A stretch of 64,000 nucleotides of DNA from Solen grandis (lineage: Eukaryota > Mollusca > Bivalvia > Adapedonta > Solenidae), in NCBI GenBank assembly GCA_021229015.1, contig CM037783.1, positions 8,875,324-8,939,323 on the forward strand, read 5' to 3'. This document shows positions 40,336 to 53,300 of this stretch, piece after piece. Below the pieces are notes generated by a model. It made no database searches and had not been told where the DNA came from. It worked only from the letters and a program-made list of their open reading frames with translations. Each line of letters begins with the position of its first letter. Within the stretch, counting starts at the first letter, position 1. Both the position numbers and the translations under genes were made by a program.

Positions 40336-42296
40336 AACCTGACGCATTATCACAATAAAGCACCAGGAACATACACAGTGAGGACATTATGGTGACCATG
40401 TCAAGCTCCTGCAAGCAGGTTTAACAAAAATGGTACTTAAGTATGATTTTCATACTCAAACTATTCCCATTAGTTTCATTAGGGATTTGAGTATGATATA
40501 TAAATCTGAGCCTGAGTTTTTTTTTGTTTTTTTTTTGAGAATACAAGGACTTATTATAACATCACCAGGCTGTCATGGTGGAGTCACCAGTGTGTCTGAT
40601 ACTACCAAAAAGATGGCAACGTATCAATGTTGACATGTTTGTTGAATTATGATTTATCAATTCTGTATTTTTGAAAGGACACTCAATTCCCCTGTGGATC
40701 CATTATATTTACTCTGCAGAAATATACAAACATACAGTTTCACTGATAAGCAACCTTCAGGAGTGTCATTTTCACAATATTCTACTGGAATGGAAACACA
40801 CAAAATATCTAACAGATTTTTGGCCAAATTTCATTTTCAGCTTGGTCCACAGTATAAAAGATCCTACTGTATTAAGGTAAAGATTCAGAATTTAATCAAG
40901 ACCAAATAATCATGAAAAAGGTGCTTTTTCTGTTAACCATGCTAAAATAGATCTGAATACATTTTAAACCCCTGCTAAGATGGGCTCAAACCCTTATTAC
41001 AAACTTTCGTAAAGTAATTAAACTGTAAATAATTGCATACTTTATAAGCATTGATCACAATGTCTGATAGTTTCATATGGCAAACTGTATTAGACATTGC
41101 CTGTCTATGATAATCAAAGAATTGAAAAGCTAAGACAAAAAAAAAAACAACACTTGCTGCACGGGTGATTTCCAGAGAGTTGTCAGAGTACTGCTGGAAA
41201 ACAAAACAAAATCAGCAACATAAATAAAACACAATTGTATCTAATGACATACACTTACACATTGACATGTCTTTGCTGTCAGTCCCTCTTACAGAAGCTT
41301 CTTTGTGAAACTGAACAGTGTGTAAAGAAGCATGGTATTTCTCATTTAAATCTTACACTGTGAATAGATCTATCCATTTTACCTTTGAATAATTAGATTT
41401 CATTATGATGAAAAACAGAATGAAAAAATGAAAATAACATATATAATTATGTTTTTATAGGTAAATAAAACTTAAATTATATATGTTTCAAGTATAAAAT
41501 TTTATTTCACAAGAATTTTGTAAAGAAATACTGGGCATTGACCAAAAGCATTAGCATAAGCACATGTTTATAGCTCAATACAGAATTTTTTTAGAGTGCT
41601 AGTGCCAGACTAGTCTATGATCAGATTTAGCACTCAATGAAGTGTACAAAAGCATCCATTTCACAATAAAGCCTATCCTACAGAGCAGTATGTCCAACCC
41701 TAGATTATAACCACATTATATTTGGCAGTATTTTAAGAATATCTTACTCAGGGATTCCAATGACTGGAGTCCTTGAAAAACATTTCCTGAAAAGGTCGGA
41801 GTCCTCCAATATAGTTGTATAATAAATGCTCAGAAAACTGGAGTCCAGGATAATAATTAGAAGGTAGTAAGATTCCTGTATGTCAATCTCTACTGAAATC
41901 AGCTCCGATAATTTTATTTATTTTTTTTCGAATTGATCTCTGCTGGGTTAGTAGAGGCCAATGCGAAAAAAATAACCGCTGCGGATTTAAACAAAGATTA
42001 CCAGTATGTATAATGCATTATGATAACCCTTTACAAATAATGGAATTAACAAAATACTTGTTTTTATTCAGCTGTTATTTGATTATACTGACCCCATGCC
42101 AAAATAAATCTTTTGGGGGAAAAAGGGGTTTATTATGTGACCACAAACTGAGACACATGTATTAAAAAATTTAACTATAAATAGCAATTTCAAAGGCTGT
42201 CATCAATAGAATAGATATTTATATTTCGTTAAGTTGTTTTTGTCATATATTATGAATATTAGAAGTTAGAACACAAATCTCTCACATATAAGGGTT
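40336..42296. other. non-genic stretch
   Basis: Includes the palindromic repeat copy at 40425-40545. Overlapping 70-90-codon frames at 40649-40909 show no recognisable motif and are not annotated as genes. Confidence 0.4.
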
Positions 42297-44643
42297 CCCG
42301 TACGAAAATTTCAACCGTAAAATAGCAGGAAAATAAAAATGAAAAAGTATTTTTTTTTTTAGAAATTTTTCATGTTTAAAAATTAAAAATCCAATTTTAC
42401 GTACGTAAAATGCAAAGTTACAGCCGTAAAAATGGACTTAGACTTTTCTTGGTTTATTAAATTTTTACAACTGTAAAATGAGTATAATATGAAAAGAAGC
42501 TGATAAATTTTCAAAGAATTGTTTTAGTCAACTCTGAACGTTTCAGATGTGCGCAAATAAAAAATAGAGCTATAAATGGAAAACAGAGTACTAAATCTTT
42601 TTATAAATTACCAACTTAAATTTAGTGTTAATCCTTTTATGAATATAATTTTAATATAAATCAGTTATGAATGATTTTTTTTTTCGATTTAACCAACAAC
42701 AGCAAAACAAAATCTGAGCAATATTCAAGCAGCTGTTAAAGTATAATAATGTTATGTAACTTGAATTTATCAAAGTACAAGAGTAAGATGATTTCATTTC
42801 AAAAAGATATTTTATGCAATAATATATATATATAGATATTAAACAATTTGAATGACTCTTAAACAAGCAAATTTGTTTCCATGCGAGCATCAGGGCGAAC
42901 ATTTAGAAAAGGTCAGTTTTTATAGCCTTCAAGACTGGTCAGACCTGATAACATCTCTGAACAGCTGACCTGGATACTGAAAAGCCACCCCTGGCTTAAT
43001 GGGGCATCAAGGGGTTAACTACAGGCAGTTTTCTGCCAGAATTCTTTGTTATGTGCCAAGGATTTCCCTAACAGGCCCCATTTCAGTCACAGCAGTGTTG
43101 GAGCTCCCAGTTTTCAAATTCAGAGATAGTGAAGAAGGTTCTGGTGACATCACTCTTTTACAAAAATATAGAACCATGTTTATCTGTGTTTATTCCAAAA
43201 GGATGCTACTTTGATAGTTGTTAAAGGAAGATGGATTTATCAATTTAAACAAAATTTGAAAAGGGACATCCAGTTGAAATGCCATGGAGATCGAGTTACA
43301 TGGGGAAAAAGGGAAACATTTGCCAGAAGTATAAATTGTTCAAACTGGAGGTAAGTTTGCTTGCTTAATGTAATCTTTTGCTTATTAAATCAGTGTGCCC
43401 ATGAAGTTTTAAAACTGAGGGTAGAATTGCTGTTTTTCCTTAACTCTTTACTTCATATAGTAATTTTGACGCATTGGAAAACAGGGCAGGTCCAGATCAG
43501 ACAGCTCCAAAGCTAAATGGATGGTGTAGAAGTGCAGTGCACAAGAACCATAACTCTAATTATCTAATTCTTGAATTGTCTGCTTTTAGATGATTTTTTT
43601 TAAATGTCCATAGCATAATATCAACACTATCGCATGGATTCACTCAAAACTCTATGGATCATGGCTCCTTATGAGGTATAGAAGTGTAGTGTACAAAAAC
43701 CAATATATTAAAACACTTCCTCATCTATCTTATATAGTTCTTGAATTTATCCACTCAGCAGATTTTTTGGAGCATAATTTCAATATTATAAGATGGATGT
43801 ACTACACTCATGGAACATGGGTTATTTGATATAAAAAAAAAAAAAAAAAAAAATTCTATAGCAGTTCATTGTAGTAGCTAATGACACAGAATGCATATAT
43901 AAGAGATCGTTCACCATATTAAATGAAATATTTCATTATCCGTTTGTCAGGTTTGCTTTACCTACAATACCAGGAGTGTTGTACTGGTCCTTCCCAAGAA
44001 TTAAAAGGAAAATTCCCCTCTGTTATGTGGACTGAAAAATTGATTCAGCCAAACAAAACTTTCTTAAATATTTAGAATATTTTTATTGATGCAGTATTAA
44101 AGTGAATACTATTTTTCTTACAGATTATGTAGTGAGTGACCTGGTGCAAAGCTGAGGGAAGGAAGCTGCCTGACAGGTGTTGGAATTAAATACTGCTATA
44201 GATCACACAGAGAGTCACAGTCTTACACAAGGAAACAGTGAACTGATTTAAAATTGAATGACACTTATTGGATGTATTTCTTTTATGTTTTTACATTATT
44301 ATTAAATGTTTAAATATATATATTTTGTCAAAATATTCAATGCACCCAGGTAATTATTCATAGGCATTTTTATTACCTACTACTTTTAAAGGTGTAAACT
44401 GGCCCACAATTTTTTACGTACGTAATATTTTTACGGTTGGAAAAAATTCCATCTAATTAACATATTACGTGTCTATTTTACGCACGTATTCCGTCTACTT
44501 TACGGCCGGTTTCCGGCCGTAAAAGCATTTTACTGTTGTTAATTCCATTATAAGTTGTAAGTCCACAAAGCCTAAATTCGTTTTTACGTGCGTAAATGTT
44601 GACAAATTTCCGTCTACTTTACGGCTGTAAAATTTCGTACAGG
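42297..44643. mobile_element. possible DNA transposon or two MITEs with ~29-bp imperfect inverted ends
   Basis: CCCGTACGAAAATTTCAACC (from 42297) resembles the reverse complement of the sequence ending at 44643 (TTTACGGCTGTAAAATTTCG, TACAGG). Both ends are followed by TTTTACGTACGTAAA-type palindromes (42397-42412 and 44412-44428). No transposase is seen in the 2.3 kb between, which also holds a MITE-like end at about 43440 and an A-run at 43830-43852. Confidence 0.4.
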
Positions 44644-44887
44644 TTATTTGTAGGCTGCTACATACTCCCCCCCACCCCCCTCAAAATTTGTAATTTCACT
44701 CCTAGTTGAAGTCGAAGATCATTAAATTGCTATGTTTTTGACATTAAGTTGCTATCTTACCCTGAAAAAAAGGACAAAAATTTATGAATATTATAAGAAC
44801 TAAATATGAATGCAACTTACTAGCAGTGGTCTATATGATTTTGGATGTATCATCAGTGTGCAAGAAGAAATAATTTCAAAAATTCTA

Positions 44888-45590
44888 CAAGAGAGCCATG
44901 ATGGCCCTGTGCAACTCCCCTAAGTAACACTGATGTTAAAGGCATCATGATGCAATAAATATTGTTGTCGCTGTTTTTGGTGATGATGAAGAGTGCTCAT
45001 AACGCTTTTCTAAGATTAGCCCTGATGACCTACATTTTGATTCCATATGACCAAGTTTTTAGCTCATCTGTGATTTAATGTAAGGTTTATTATATTTGGA
45101 CCAAAATGTGGTATACATTGAACTCATCCAAAATTTTATGAAAAAAAAAGACCAAGTTTCATGAAGTTTGGGCCAAAAAATGTGACTGCTTAAGTGTTCA
45201 CAACATGTACTTTTAGTATTTGCCCTGTTGACATACTTTCTGACCCAACATGACCATTGAAAGTTTAGCATCAGAAATTTTATGTAGACAAACATTATCA
45301 CTTAGTATCATGAATGTTGGTAAAAAAAATGTAACCTCTAGAGTGCTCATAAGGATTGTCTGAGATATCCCAAGATTTGGCCATTCAGTGAACTACTTTT
45401 GGCCCAAATAAGACCGAATTTCAACCTCTGAATAAAGATTGGATCAAAGCTAGGTGTGGTCTCTAGAATGTTCACAAACTTTTTTTTTGAGATTTGACCT
45501 TCTGACCTACTTTTAGACCTTTAGTCTCAATTTTAAACTCAGTTTTAACCTCCTATGAGATTCTAACCAAATTTCATGAAGAAAAAAACA
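44888..45590 (+). repeat. diverged dispersed tandem element
   Basis: Begins AGAGAGCCATGATGGCCCTG, the end sequence of the pearl-like family. It contains degenerate repeats of a unit of about 150-180 bp (GACCTACTTTTRGAC, GTTTCATGAA, AGTGTTCACAA-like words). Confidence 0.5.
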
Positions 45591-45802
45591 AGAGGGCCAT
45601 AAAGGCCCTGGATCGCTCACCTGAGTATAAGTTTATTTATTTATCTTTTTGGTTTCACCAATTTCTACCCAGTGATTTCAGAGATGTTGTTTTAAGCAAA
45701 TTGCTGATGACGGAGGACACATGACAAATGATGACAGAAACAGGGTGATCACAATAGCTCACCTTGAGCACTTGTGCTCTGGTGAGCTAAAAAAAAAAAG
45801 TT
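45591..45802 (+). repeat. short pearl-like element with both hairpin ends
   Basis: Starts AAGAGGGCCATAAAGGCCCT, GGATCGCTCACCTGAG and ends AGCTCACCTTGAGCACTTGT, GCTCTGGTGAGCT plus an A-run. It lacks the central array, so it is a minimal copy. Confidence 0.7.
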
Positions 45803-46400
45803 TCAGAACAGTACATAAAACTTACACAATAAACCGGCATAGAGTTAATAAATTGTGTGACAAACTACATCAAATATGGACATCAGACTTAATTATAACA
45901 AGTTGACCATTTAGCAAAATTATCATAAATTCTTTCATTTCATAATTTTCTATTCATTAATAAGCTTAAGCAGCAGCCCTGTTTTTCATCCATGGCCTAT
46001 TTGTTAATGCATACCTGCAAATGTGAATTTTAATCATGTCATGCATGTCATTACATACTTAACATATTGAGCATAAATGAAATTGCTATGCAAAAAAATT
46101 TTTAAAAATCGAAAGAAAACAAAAGAAATTTGAAGGCGATATATAATATTTGATATAAAATTAATTGTCCAGTATGTTCTTTGACATTTAATTGAAAAAA
46201 GAATATTGAATAATCGGTATGTTTCTCATAGAAAAAATAAAATTGAATCTTAATATAATATGAAACCGCCCGTTGTACATACGGTATGATAAAATTTGGA
46301 GACAAAATCAATTGATGCAAAACCGGAAGTCATTAGAGCTATCCCCAGCATCAATTTGTTTTCGGTGGGCCCCTAAATTTAAAGCATCAATTATGCAAAC
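45803..46400. other. non-genic stretch
   Basis: No gene recognised. Confidence 0.4.
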
Positions 46401-46404
46401 CTAC

Positions 46405-46473
46405 CATGTCTGTTGGCACACCGACTTTTTCAGCCAATGGATCCAAATCAATCATTTTTTCCGATGAATCCAT
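46405..46473 (-). CDS. candidate first coding exon of an MBOAT1/2-like acyltransferase
   Basis: On the minus strand, ATG at 46473 opens 23 codons ending LDPLAEKVGVPTDM, directly followed by a GTAGGT splice donor at 46404. The pattern L-x-PL-x-E-x-x-G-(I/V)-P-x-D followed by a phase-0 donor resembles, as I remember it, the start of MBOAT1/2 lysophospholipid acyltransferases, where the first exon ends at this point before the first membrane segment. The rest would lie at lower coordinates and I did not find a convincing second exon, so this rests on one short exon. It may be chance. Confidence 0.35.
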
Positions 46474-46749
46474 AGCGAATAGCTCTGACTTATTCCTAGC
46501 ACTGGTATGTCTGGTTTTGGTTTCAACTGATGTCAAAGTTCAAGCCAGTGCTCTGTCGTGTATGACTGATGAAGCTGGGAGTGTTGATGTCAAGTTGTTT
46601 GAAGTAGCCTAAATGTAACTAAATGTAAATATAAAGTTATGAGCAGATAAATCCATATGAAAATAGTTTACACTTTGAAATTATCATACGTGCTTTAGGG
46701 CTGCTGGGTGAAATCAGATAAAACTGAGCTCGGTCTTTAGATAGACCCT

Positions 46750-47035
46750 GGCAGTGGCAGATTCAAGATGGGCTCACCCGGCGCCCAACCCTCTAAAACT
46801 CCCCGACCATACATAAATGTAGACACACAACCCCAAATAATACTCACAAGAATGCACTATTTCACAGTTAAATTAAAAAAAAATTCGCGGAGGAGTTCCC
46901 CCGGATCCCCAGTGAAACCATAACTACACCCTTGTCAGGGCTCGAGCTGGCCTATATTTTTTTTTAAATATAGTGCGCCCCGACCCCTACCCTGAATTTC
47001 TGGATCCGGCACTGCCTGGATACACGTTAATACCT
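46750..47035. repeat. MITE-like element with imperfect inverted ends
   Basis: GGCAGTGGCAGATTCAAG at the left resembles the reverse complement of TTTCTGGATCCGGCACTGCC at the right (about 47009-47031). The interior is GC-richer, with no coding content. Confidence 0.5.
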
Positions 47036-47216
47036 ACAGGTCTAAACAAAGCCAGTATTTTTTTGTAACCTATAATTATATTATTTGAAGGATAGGCATG
47101 CTGGGATTCATCAATTTGTCTCGGCCGGGGGATCCGACAGAGTATATTGCATGTCAACAATGAAAAAAATACCATACTAAGCCAACTCTGAAATTCACCG
47201 TACGTGTGTAAGTGTT

Positions 47217-47243
47217 AGTGTGTGTGTGGGGGGGGGGGGGGGG
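47217..47243. repeat. (GT)n followed by a 16-G run
   Basis: Short GT repeats run into 16 consecutive G at 47228-47243, a possible G-quadruplex former. Confidence 0.9.
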
Positions 47244-47249
47244 TCGAGA

Positions 47250-47955
47250 AAATCTAACATGAAAGGTGTCGAGGGGGGGGAGGAGTCAAGGAGGGAGGGA
47301 GGTTTTTCAAGGGAGTTTGGGCCTTCCTTTCTTCTTCTTTTGGCCCTATTTTGATGTCAAAGCACTAGTATAATAGCCAAATCCCGAGGGGGTCCGGTAC
47401 CCCACCCCTCCCTCTGGATCCGGCGGAGACCGTCGATTTTTTGGAGACCGGCTTTTAGTAGACCCCCCCGCCCCCTCAAATTCAGGAGTTTATTACAGCA
47501 ACCATTACATACGAGACTGAAACACACTTGAAGAGACATGAATATGTTTCATTTGCAGTATTTCAGTTTCCATGAGTTCTACACAGTACTTAGCGTGTTC
47601 AGTAAACGTAACAGTCGCTGAAGTGAGCGCCTGTACCCCTGTTTTATCACAGTGTAGAGAATGTAAGCAGGGTACCATATCGCAAATGTTAACTACTGTT
47701 AGCTATAACGATCGCTTTAATAATTGAACGTACGACAGTTGTCATTTGTTGCATGTTTCACCATGCTAAGGTTACACATTCGGAACCTCAAATACAAACT
47801 ACTCATATTATCTTAGTTGTACATGCATTAAAATGCTAATAAATTGAGAAATGTTGTTGATAAATTAGCATAAACAATAAAACTAAACCAGGCTGTGCTT
47901 CTATTTATTCCACCAGGGTGTCTTTAATACTGTATATATGGAGACCCTGATTCCA
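47250..47955. other. non-genic stretch
   Basis: G-rich low-complexity sequence to about 47300, then nothing recognised. Confidence 0.4.
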
Positions 47956-47960
47956 CATAA

Positions 47961-48233
47961 ACTCAACAACTTTTCTAATTGGTCACCCTTTGATTTTGAT
48001 ATTTTTCAATACTGGTGAATATATTGATGGTAAACCATCACAATTGAGTTACCATGAACATAACCTTGAGGTATACATGGATTTTGCCAACAAAAACATC
48101 GTGAATTAAACATATGATTTCTATTTTGTAATAAACAGTTCTTTAATTTAAATACATTAGATTTTCATACACTTATTTTCCTTGTGATATTTTGATGAAA
48201 TTATCAGGTGACCAATTAGAAAAGTTGTTGAGT
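47961..48233. mobile_element. MITE or fold-back with 27-bp perfect inverted repeats
   Basis: 47961-47987 (ACTCAACAACTTTTCTAATT, then GGTCACC) is the exact reverse complement of 48207-48233. The spacing of about 220 bp has no coding content. Outer flanks show weak further symmetry. Confidence 0.85.
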
Positions 48234-48346
48234 ATATTTGGTGACAGTGGAATTTCCCATGAGCTAATGTTTATTCCAACTTCTTTATTTCGAACAGAGT
48301 GCTATTTGTGAGTACCGGTCTTGATCAAAGGGGTTTGGCACGAGAG

Positions 48347-48376
48347 GTGTGTGTGTGTGTGGGGGGGGGGGGGGGG
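48347..48376. repeat. (GT)n followed by G run
   Basis: GTGTGTGT then 16 G (48361-48376); the same arrangement as at 47217-47243. Confidence 0.9.
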
Positions 48377-48782
48377 TCCCTTTTCAGCCAGACCCCTTTG
48401 GTCTTGATTCTTTCTCTGTCTCCCGCTTGTGATATTTAAGTTTGAGTCTGAGATCGCACTTAGGTATTTTCAAGAATTTGTTGCCAGCTGTTTCAAGATT
48501 TGTTAAGGACACATGTATTACTTTTCAACAAGAAATTCTTTGCAATAAAAGTTACATGTATATTTTGTTATCGCCTGTGGCATGCGTACTAGTTAGTAGC
48601 TTATTGATTTCATATTCATAACTTTTACCTTAAGATACTATGTATTTTTGACAATCGCACACTGTGTGTATACGCATCTCCAGTCACTTATCTTAGGGGA
48701 TGGGGGTCCGACAAGGATATGTTGGACAATTCTGAAAATTACTATACCTGGCCAACTATTGAAATTCTTAATTCACCGTGGA

Positions 48783-48818
<36 letters not shown>

Positions 48819-49316
48819 GGGAGAGGGCGTTTTTCATGACGTCTTCCATACCTTCTACTATCTCCAGTGAAGGTCCATCGTCGTTTTTACAGGTGTGCGT
48901 GTGTGTGTGTGTGGGGGTTAATCTTACATCACTGTACATGAATGATAATAAAGTAAAGCAATAAGAAATTGCAAACATCGCAAAATATGAGTAAATTACA
49001 TTTTAAAAAAACTTAACATCCATACGAGACAGGTCACAAGTTGAACAAGGTACCAAACAAGATTGACATGTACAGAATTTTAGACTTATAGACGAGCACG
49101 TTCACAAAACAGTTTACTACAAGGACGACATAACAGCTAATTAAACCCTGACTTAATTAGTATGAATTACATCTCAAGATCTACTCTGTATTATGTTCGA
49201 ACTCGCAACTTTCCGATACGTACCGCAACTGAACCACGAGTAACGAATCTGGCATCTCTTCTTTGGTATCATCTCATTTCTTTTATTCAATGACCTGAAA
49301 ACTGTTTAATATTCCT

Positions 49317-49349
<33 letters not shown>

Positions 49350-49545
49350 TTTAGTGATCGCATTACTAATATGAGTATAATCGCGATTTCGATTTTTGTT
49401 CTATTTGATTCTGATGATATGGGTTCAAAACAGTTGCTGTATTTCTAGTTAAACATATTTCATTTCAATATATATATATGGAATGAAGTAGGACCATACG
49501 TCTTTGCAAATTAAAATATTATAAATACAGTGTCAGGGACTCTCT
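48377..49545. other. non-genic stretch with microsatellites
   Basis: A (GT)n run at 48785-48815, a second at 48894-48913, and (CAT)n at 49318-49351. No gene; the open frames across the GT runs are repeat artefacts. Confidence 0.6.
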
Positions 49546-49882
49546 ATAACATATTTACAGTTTGTCCAACTTACTCGTCCAATGAGTTAAATGCTTACGT
49601 TTTGAAATTTGAAAAATATATTGCATAAAATGATCTGCGAGGTCTTGATATGAAGGAAATATGAGTGTTATGCTGCCAACGTGATCTTAGGACTAATTGG
49701 GCGGAACGCCTTGTTTTGGCGGCGGGTGATTACGTGATGTTTTGCATGTAGCCTTATAGCATGTACCCAGTTATTCTGACGCTGAACCATCACGTGTATG
49801 TCAATCAAACGGGAGTTGCTTTCATAACGCGAGGTCAAAGGCAAAGATGTATGACTTACGTGACAAACTGTAAATATGTTAT
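49546..49882. mobile_element. MITE with 21-bp perfect terminal inverted repeats upstream of PRPF6
   Basis: 49546-49566 (ATAACATATTTACAGTTTGT, then C) is the exact reverse complement of 49862-49882. The 337-bp element ends about 330 bp before the PRPF6 start codon. Confidence 0.9.
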
Positions 49883-49891
49883 CGTTTATTA

Positions 49892-49968
49892 TTAAAATTT
49901 TATGGACTTATCGCAGCGCTCCGACTCGCGTCGCTTGCGATAAATTCCATAAAATTTAAAATATACAC
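49892..49968. repeat. long imperfect hairpin upstream of PRPF6
   Basis: TAAAATTTTATGGACTTATC and its partner GATAAATTCCATAAAATTTA pair over more than 20 bp with a mismatch; the loop is GC-rich (GCAGCGCTCCGACTCGCG). It lies 250 bp before the PRPF6 start. Confidence 0.75.
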
Positions 49969-50214
49969 AATAACTAATACATGTATAACGTCTATTATAT
50001 AGAATCCCTGATACAGTGAATACATTTCTTTTCTTTAGAAAAAAATATATTTATATATAAGGGTAGAACATTGAACATTTATCAATGCAAAATGACAAAT
50101 CTTAAGCTAAAACGAACCTGATGTCAAACACCTCTCCAGCTTAGGTTACCTCAAGTCATTTTACAATCAACAGTTTGACGACATCAAGCGTTTGGCTGAC
50201 AAAACAAAATCAAG

Positions 50215-50303
50215 ATGTCGGTTCAGTCGCTCGTCAGTCGAAATAAAAAGAGTTTCATTGGACTACCATCGCCTCTCGGCTATGTGCCTGGTTTAGGCAG
50301 AGG
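50215..50303 (+). CDS. PRPF6 exon 1 (coding part)
   Basis: ATG at 50215; ends GGCAGAGG before donor GTAAGC, phase 2. It encodes the [11 protein letters not shown] block. Confidence 0.9.
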
Positions 50304-53300
50304 GTAAGCTTATATTTTAACTTCCAATAATAGTGTAAATGTTTAAATTATTTAAGACGTTTTAATATTTCACTGTAAAATGGTATTGTTTTGGTAGTGT
50401 AATGTGTTTTCGCGAATCATAATTTCAGATCGAATTGAGAAAAAAATAAATGAAATGCTAACCATTTCAGACTTAACAGTATTTGATATTCTGGTGTGAA
50501 ACTGATGTTAGACAGAAATATTATCATGTTCTGAAAATTGGTTCTATCTTGAATTAAAAAAAGAAGCAAACATTTTACAAAGTTTATGAAGGTAATCATT
50601 GAGTTAAAAGTTAAACCCTAAATACCCGTTTTTAAACATGCGCGTGTGCATTATATTCAATATGTTGAATGTGGGCAGTAAACAGAAGAAGAAGTCAGTA
50701 AATTGAGATATTTCTTTATTTCATATTTTTGTCATTTACAGAGCCACGGGGTTTACAACAAGATCTGATATTGGTCCAGCAAGAGATGCAGATGACATTT
50801 CGTAAGTAACTTTAAAAAATCTTACCTTTTGTAATTTATTTAATACAGAAATATAATTTCACACATTTGCGTCTTTATGCTGCACAGAAATTAATGTTTT
50901 TCTGTTTGCACAAGTTTTGACTATGACATTGTCATTTTTTTTTTTTGAATGAGCAGCAGGAGGAGGAAATGAAAACAAATTAAACCCAGAAAGCATGGGA
51001 GTAAGTTAAAAAAATGAAATAATAAATTCAATTTTTGACATTTACTTTCACTTTTTAGCTCGACTATTCGTAGAATATGAGAGCTATTGTAGTCACCCTG
51101 GCTGGCGTCGGCGTCGGCTTTGCAGCTTTTGGTTAAAGTTTTGCGTGCAAGTTACTATCAACCTTATATCTTAATAACCATTTATGGTATTGACTTGAAA
51201 GTTTATAAATATGTTCAGGGGCATCAGACAACCAAGGTAGATAACTCTTGACTGAATTTAATATGAATTATGGCACCTTTTTAACTTAGAAATTTTGGTT
51301 AAAGTTTTGCATGCAATAGAAAATTTGGTTAAAGTTTTGCATGCAAGCTACTATCTAGTTTGTATCTCAATAACCATTCATGGTATTGACTTGAAAGTTT
51401 ATAAATATGTTCAGGGGCATCAGACAACCAAGGTAGATAACTCTTGATAGAATATATTACAAATTATGGCCCCTTTTTAACTTAGAAATTTTGGTTAAAG
51501 TTTTGCATGCAAGATACTCTCATGCTTGTATCTCAGTATCAAGCATGCGATTGATTTGAAACAGCTTTAATATGTTAAGGGGGAATCATACTTTCATGGT
51601 AGATAACTCTTGATAGAATATGTTACAAATTATTGCCCCTTTTTAACTTAGAAATTTTGGTTAAAGTTTTGCATGCAAGGTACTTTCATGCTAATATCTC
51701 AGTATCCAGGCATGGGATTGATTTGAAACATCTTTAATACGTTTAGGGGTATCATACTATCAAGCTAGATAACTTTTGATGGAATATATTACAAGTTATG
51801 GCCCCTTTTTTATCTTAGAAATTTTGGTTAAAGTTTTGCATGCAAGTTACTTTCATGCTTATATCTCAGTATCAAGCATGGGATTGATTTGAGACATCTT
51901 TAATACATTTAGGGGTATCATACTTTCATGGTAGATAACTCTTAATGGAATATGTTACAAATTATTGCCCTTTTTAACTTAGAAATTTTGGTTAAAGTTT
52001 TGCATGCAAGTTACTTTCATGCTTATATCTCAGTATCCAGGCATGGGATTGATTTGAAATATCTTTAATATGTTTAGGAGTATCATACTATCAAGGTTGA
52101 TAACTTTTGATGGGATATATTACAAGTTATGGCCCCTTTTTTAACTTAGAAATTTTGGTTAAAGTTTTGCATGCAAGGTACTTTCATGCTTTTATCTCAG
52201 AGTCCAGGCATGGGATTGATTTGAAACATCTTTAATATGTTTAGGGGTATCATACTATAAAGGAAGATAACACTTGATGGAATAAATTAAAAATATGACC
52301 CCCTTTTAACTTAGAATTATGGTTAAATTTTTGCATTCAAGCTACTATCCAGCTTATATCTCAGAAATTGCTTGTGGAATTGACTAGAAAGTTAAGGTGT
52401 GTCTTCAAGGGCATCAGAAAACAGGAGGATAACTTTTGGACTGATGCAAATTATGGCCCTTTTCTAACATGGATTTTTGGTTTAAGTTTTGCATGCACAG
52501 TGATATTGTGCTTATGTCTCAGTAACTAGGCATGGGATTGATTTTAGACATCATAAATATATTAAGGGGTATCAGATTATCAAGGTATATCATTTTTTAC
52601 TATTACTATGAAGGGCAAGAATTTAAATAGATTTCATTTGATTTACTAACAAGTATTTTGAATAGTCGAGCGTGCTGTCCTCTGACAGCTCTTGTTACCT
52701 ATGTACAGTCTGCACATTATTTATTAGGCCGGTAGTACTAGGCTACTTGTCCAATTGGGCTAAAAACACTAGCCTGAACCATAATTATTCTTAAGATGAT
52801 ATGTTACTAAATGTTGAATAATTCTGTCTGATCAACTTGTGAGAACAAATAGCCGAAGTGGCAAAATAAGTAAGAACTTGTCTATGTTAAGTGAGAGATT
52901 TAAGTTTCTTTGTATGACAAGTTCGTTATTTTAAAAAAATTTTTTTCCTCATATAATAAATTTCAGTGAGTTGCAAAGCAAAACAAAGAGGAAATCTCTT
53001 TTAAAAACCTAGCCATCGGATAGTACTTGTAAATAACAACTTATTACAGTAGGTAGTTTAATGAAATTAGTGCTTTTATTTATTTGCTTAAATATTATTA
53101 ATGGAGAATTTGTACAAGTCTGAAAAAAAATCTCATAATTCATGAACTTGAAATGTCTTTGATTTTCCTATTATAATTTAGATACTTTAAATGCTTACAA
53201 AATATTTTATTTTCATATTTATAAATAACTGTTTTTTAATTACTTTGGCATTGCAATGAAAATAAGAATTAAGATAAAGTTTATTCTTCATTTTATATAT

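Noticed and set aside
46406..46612. 68-codon plus-strand frame
   Set aside because: Opposite the candidate MBOAT-like exon; no motif, and the minus-strand reading has a splice donor in phase.
48719..48978. Frames with poly Cys-Val or Thr-His
   Set aside because: Translation of GT/CA microsatellites.
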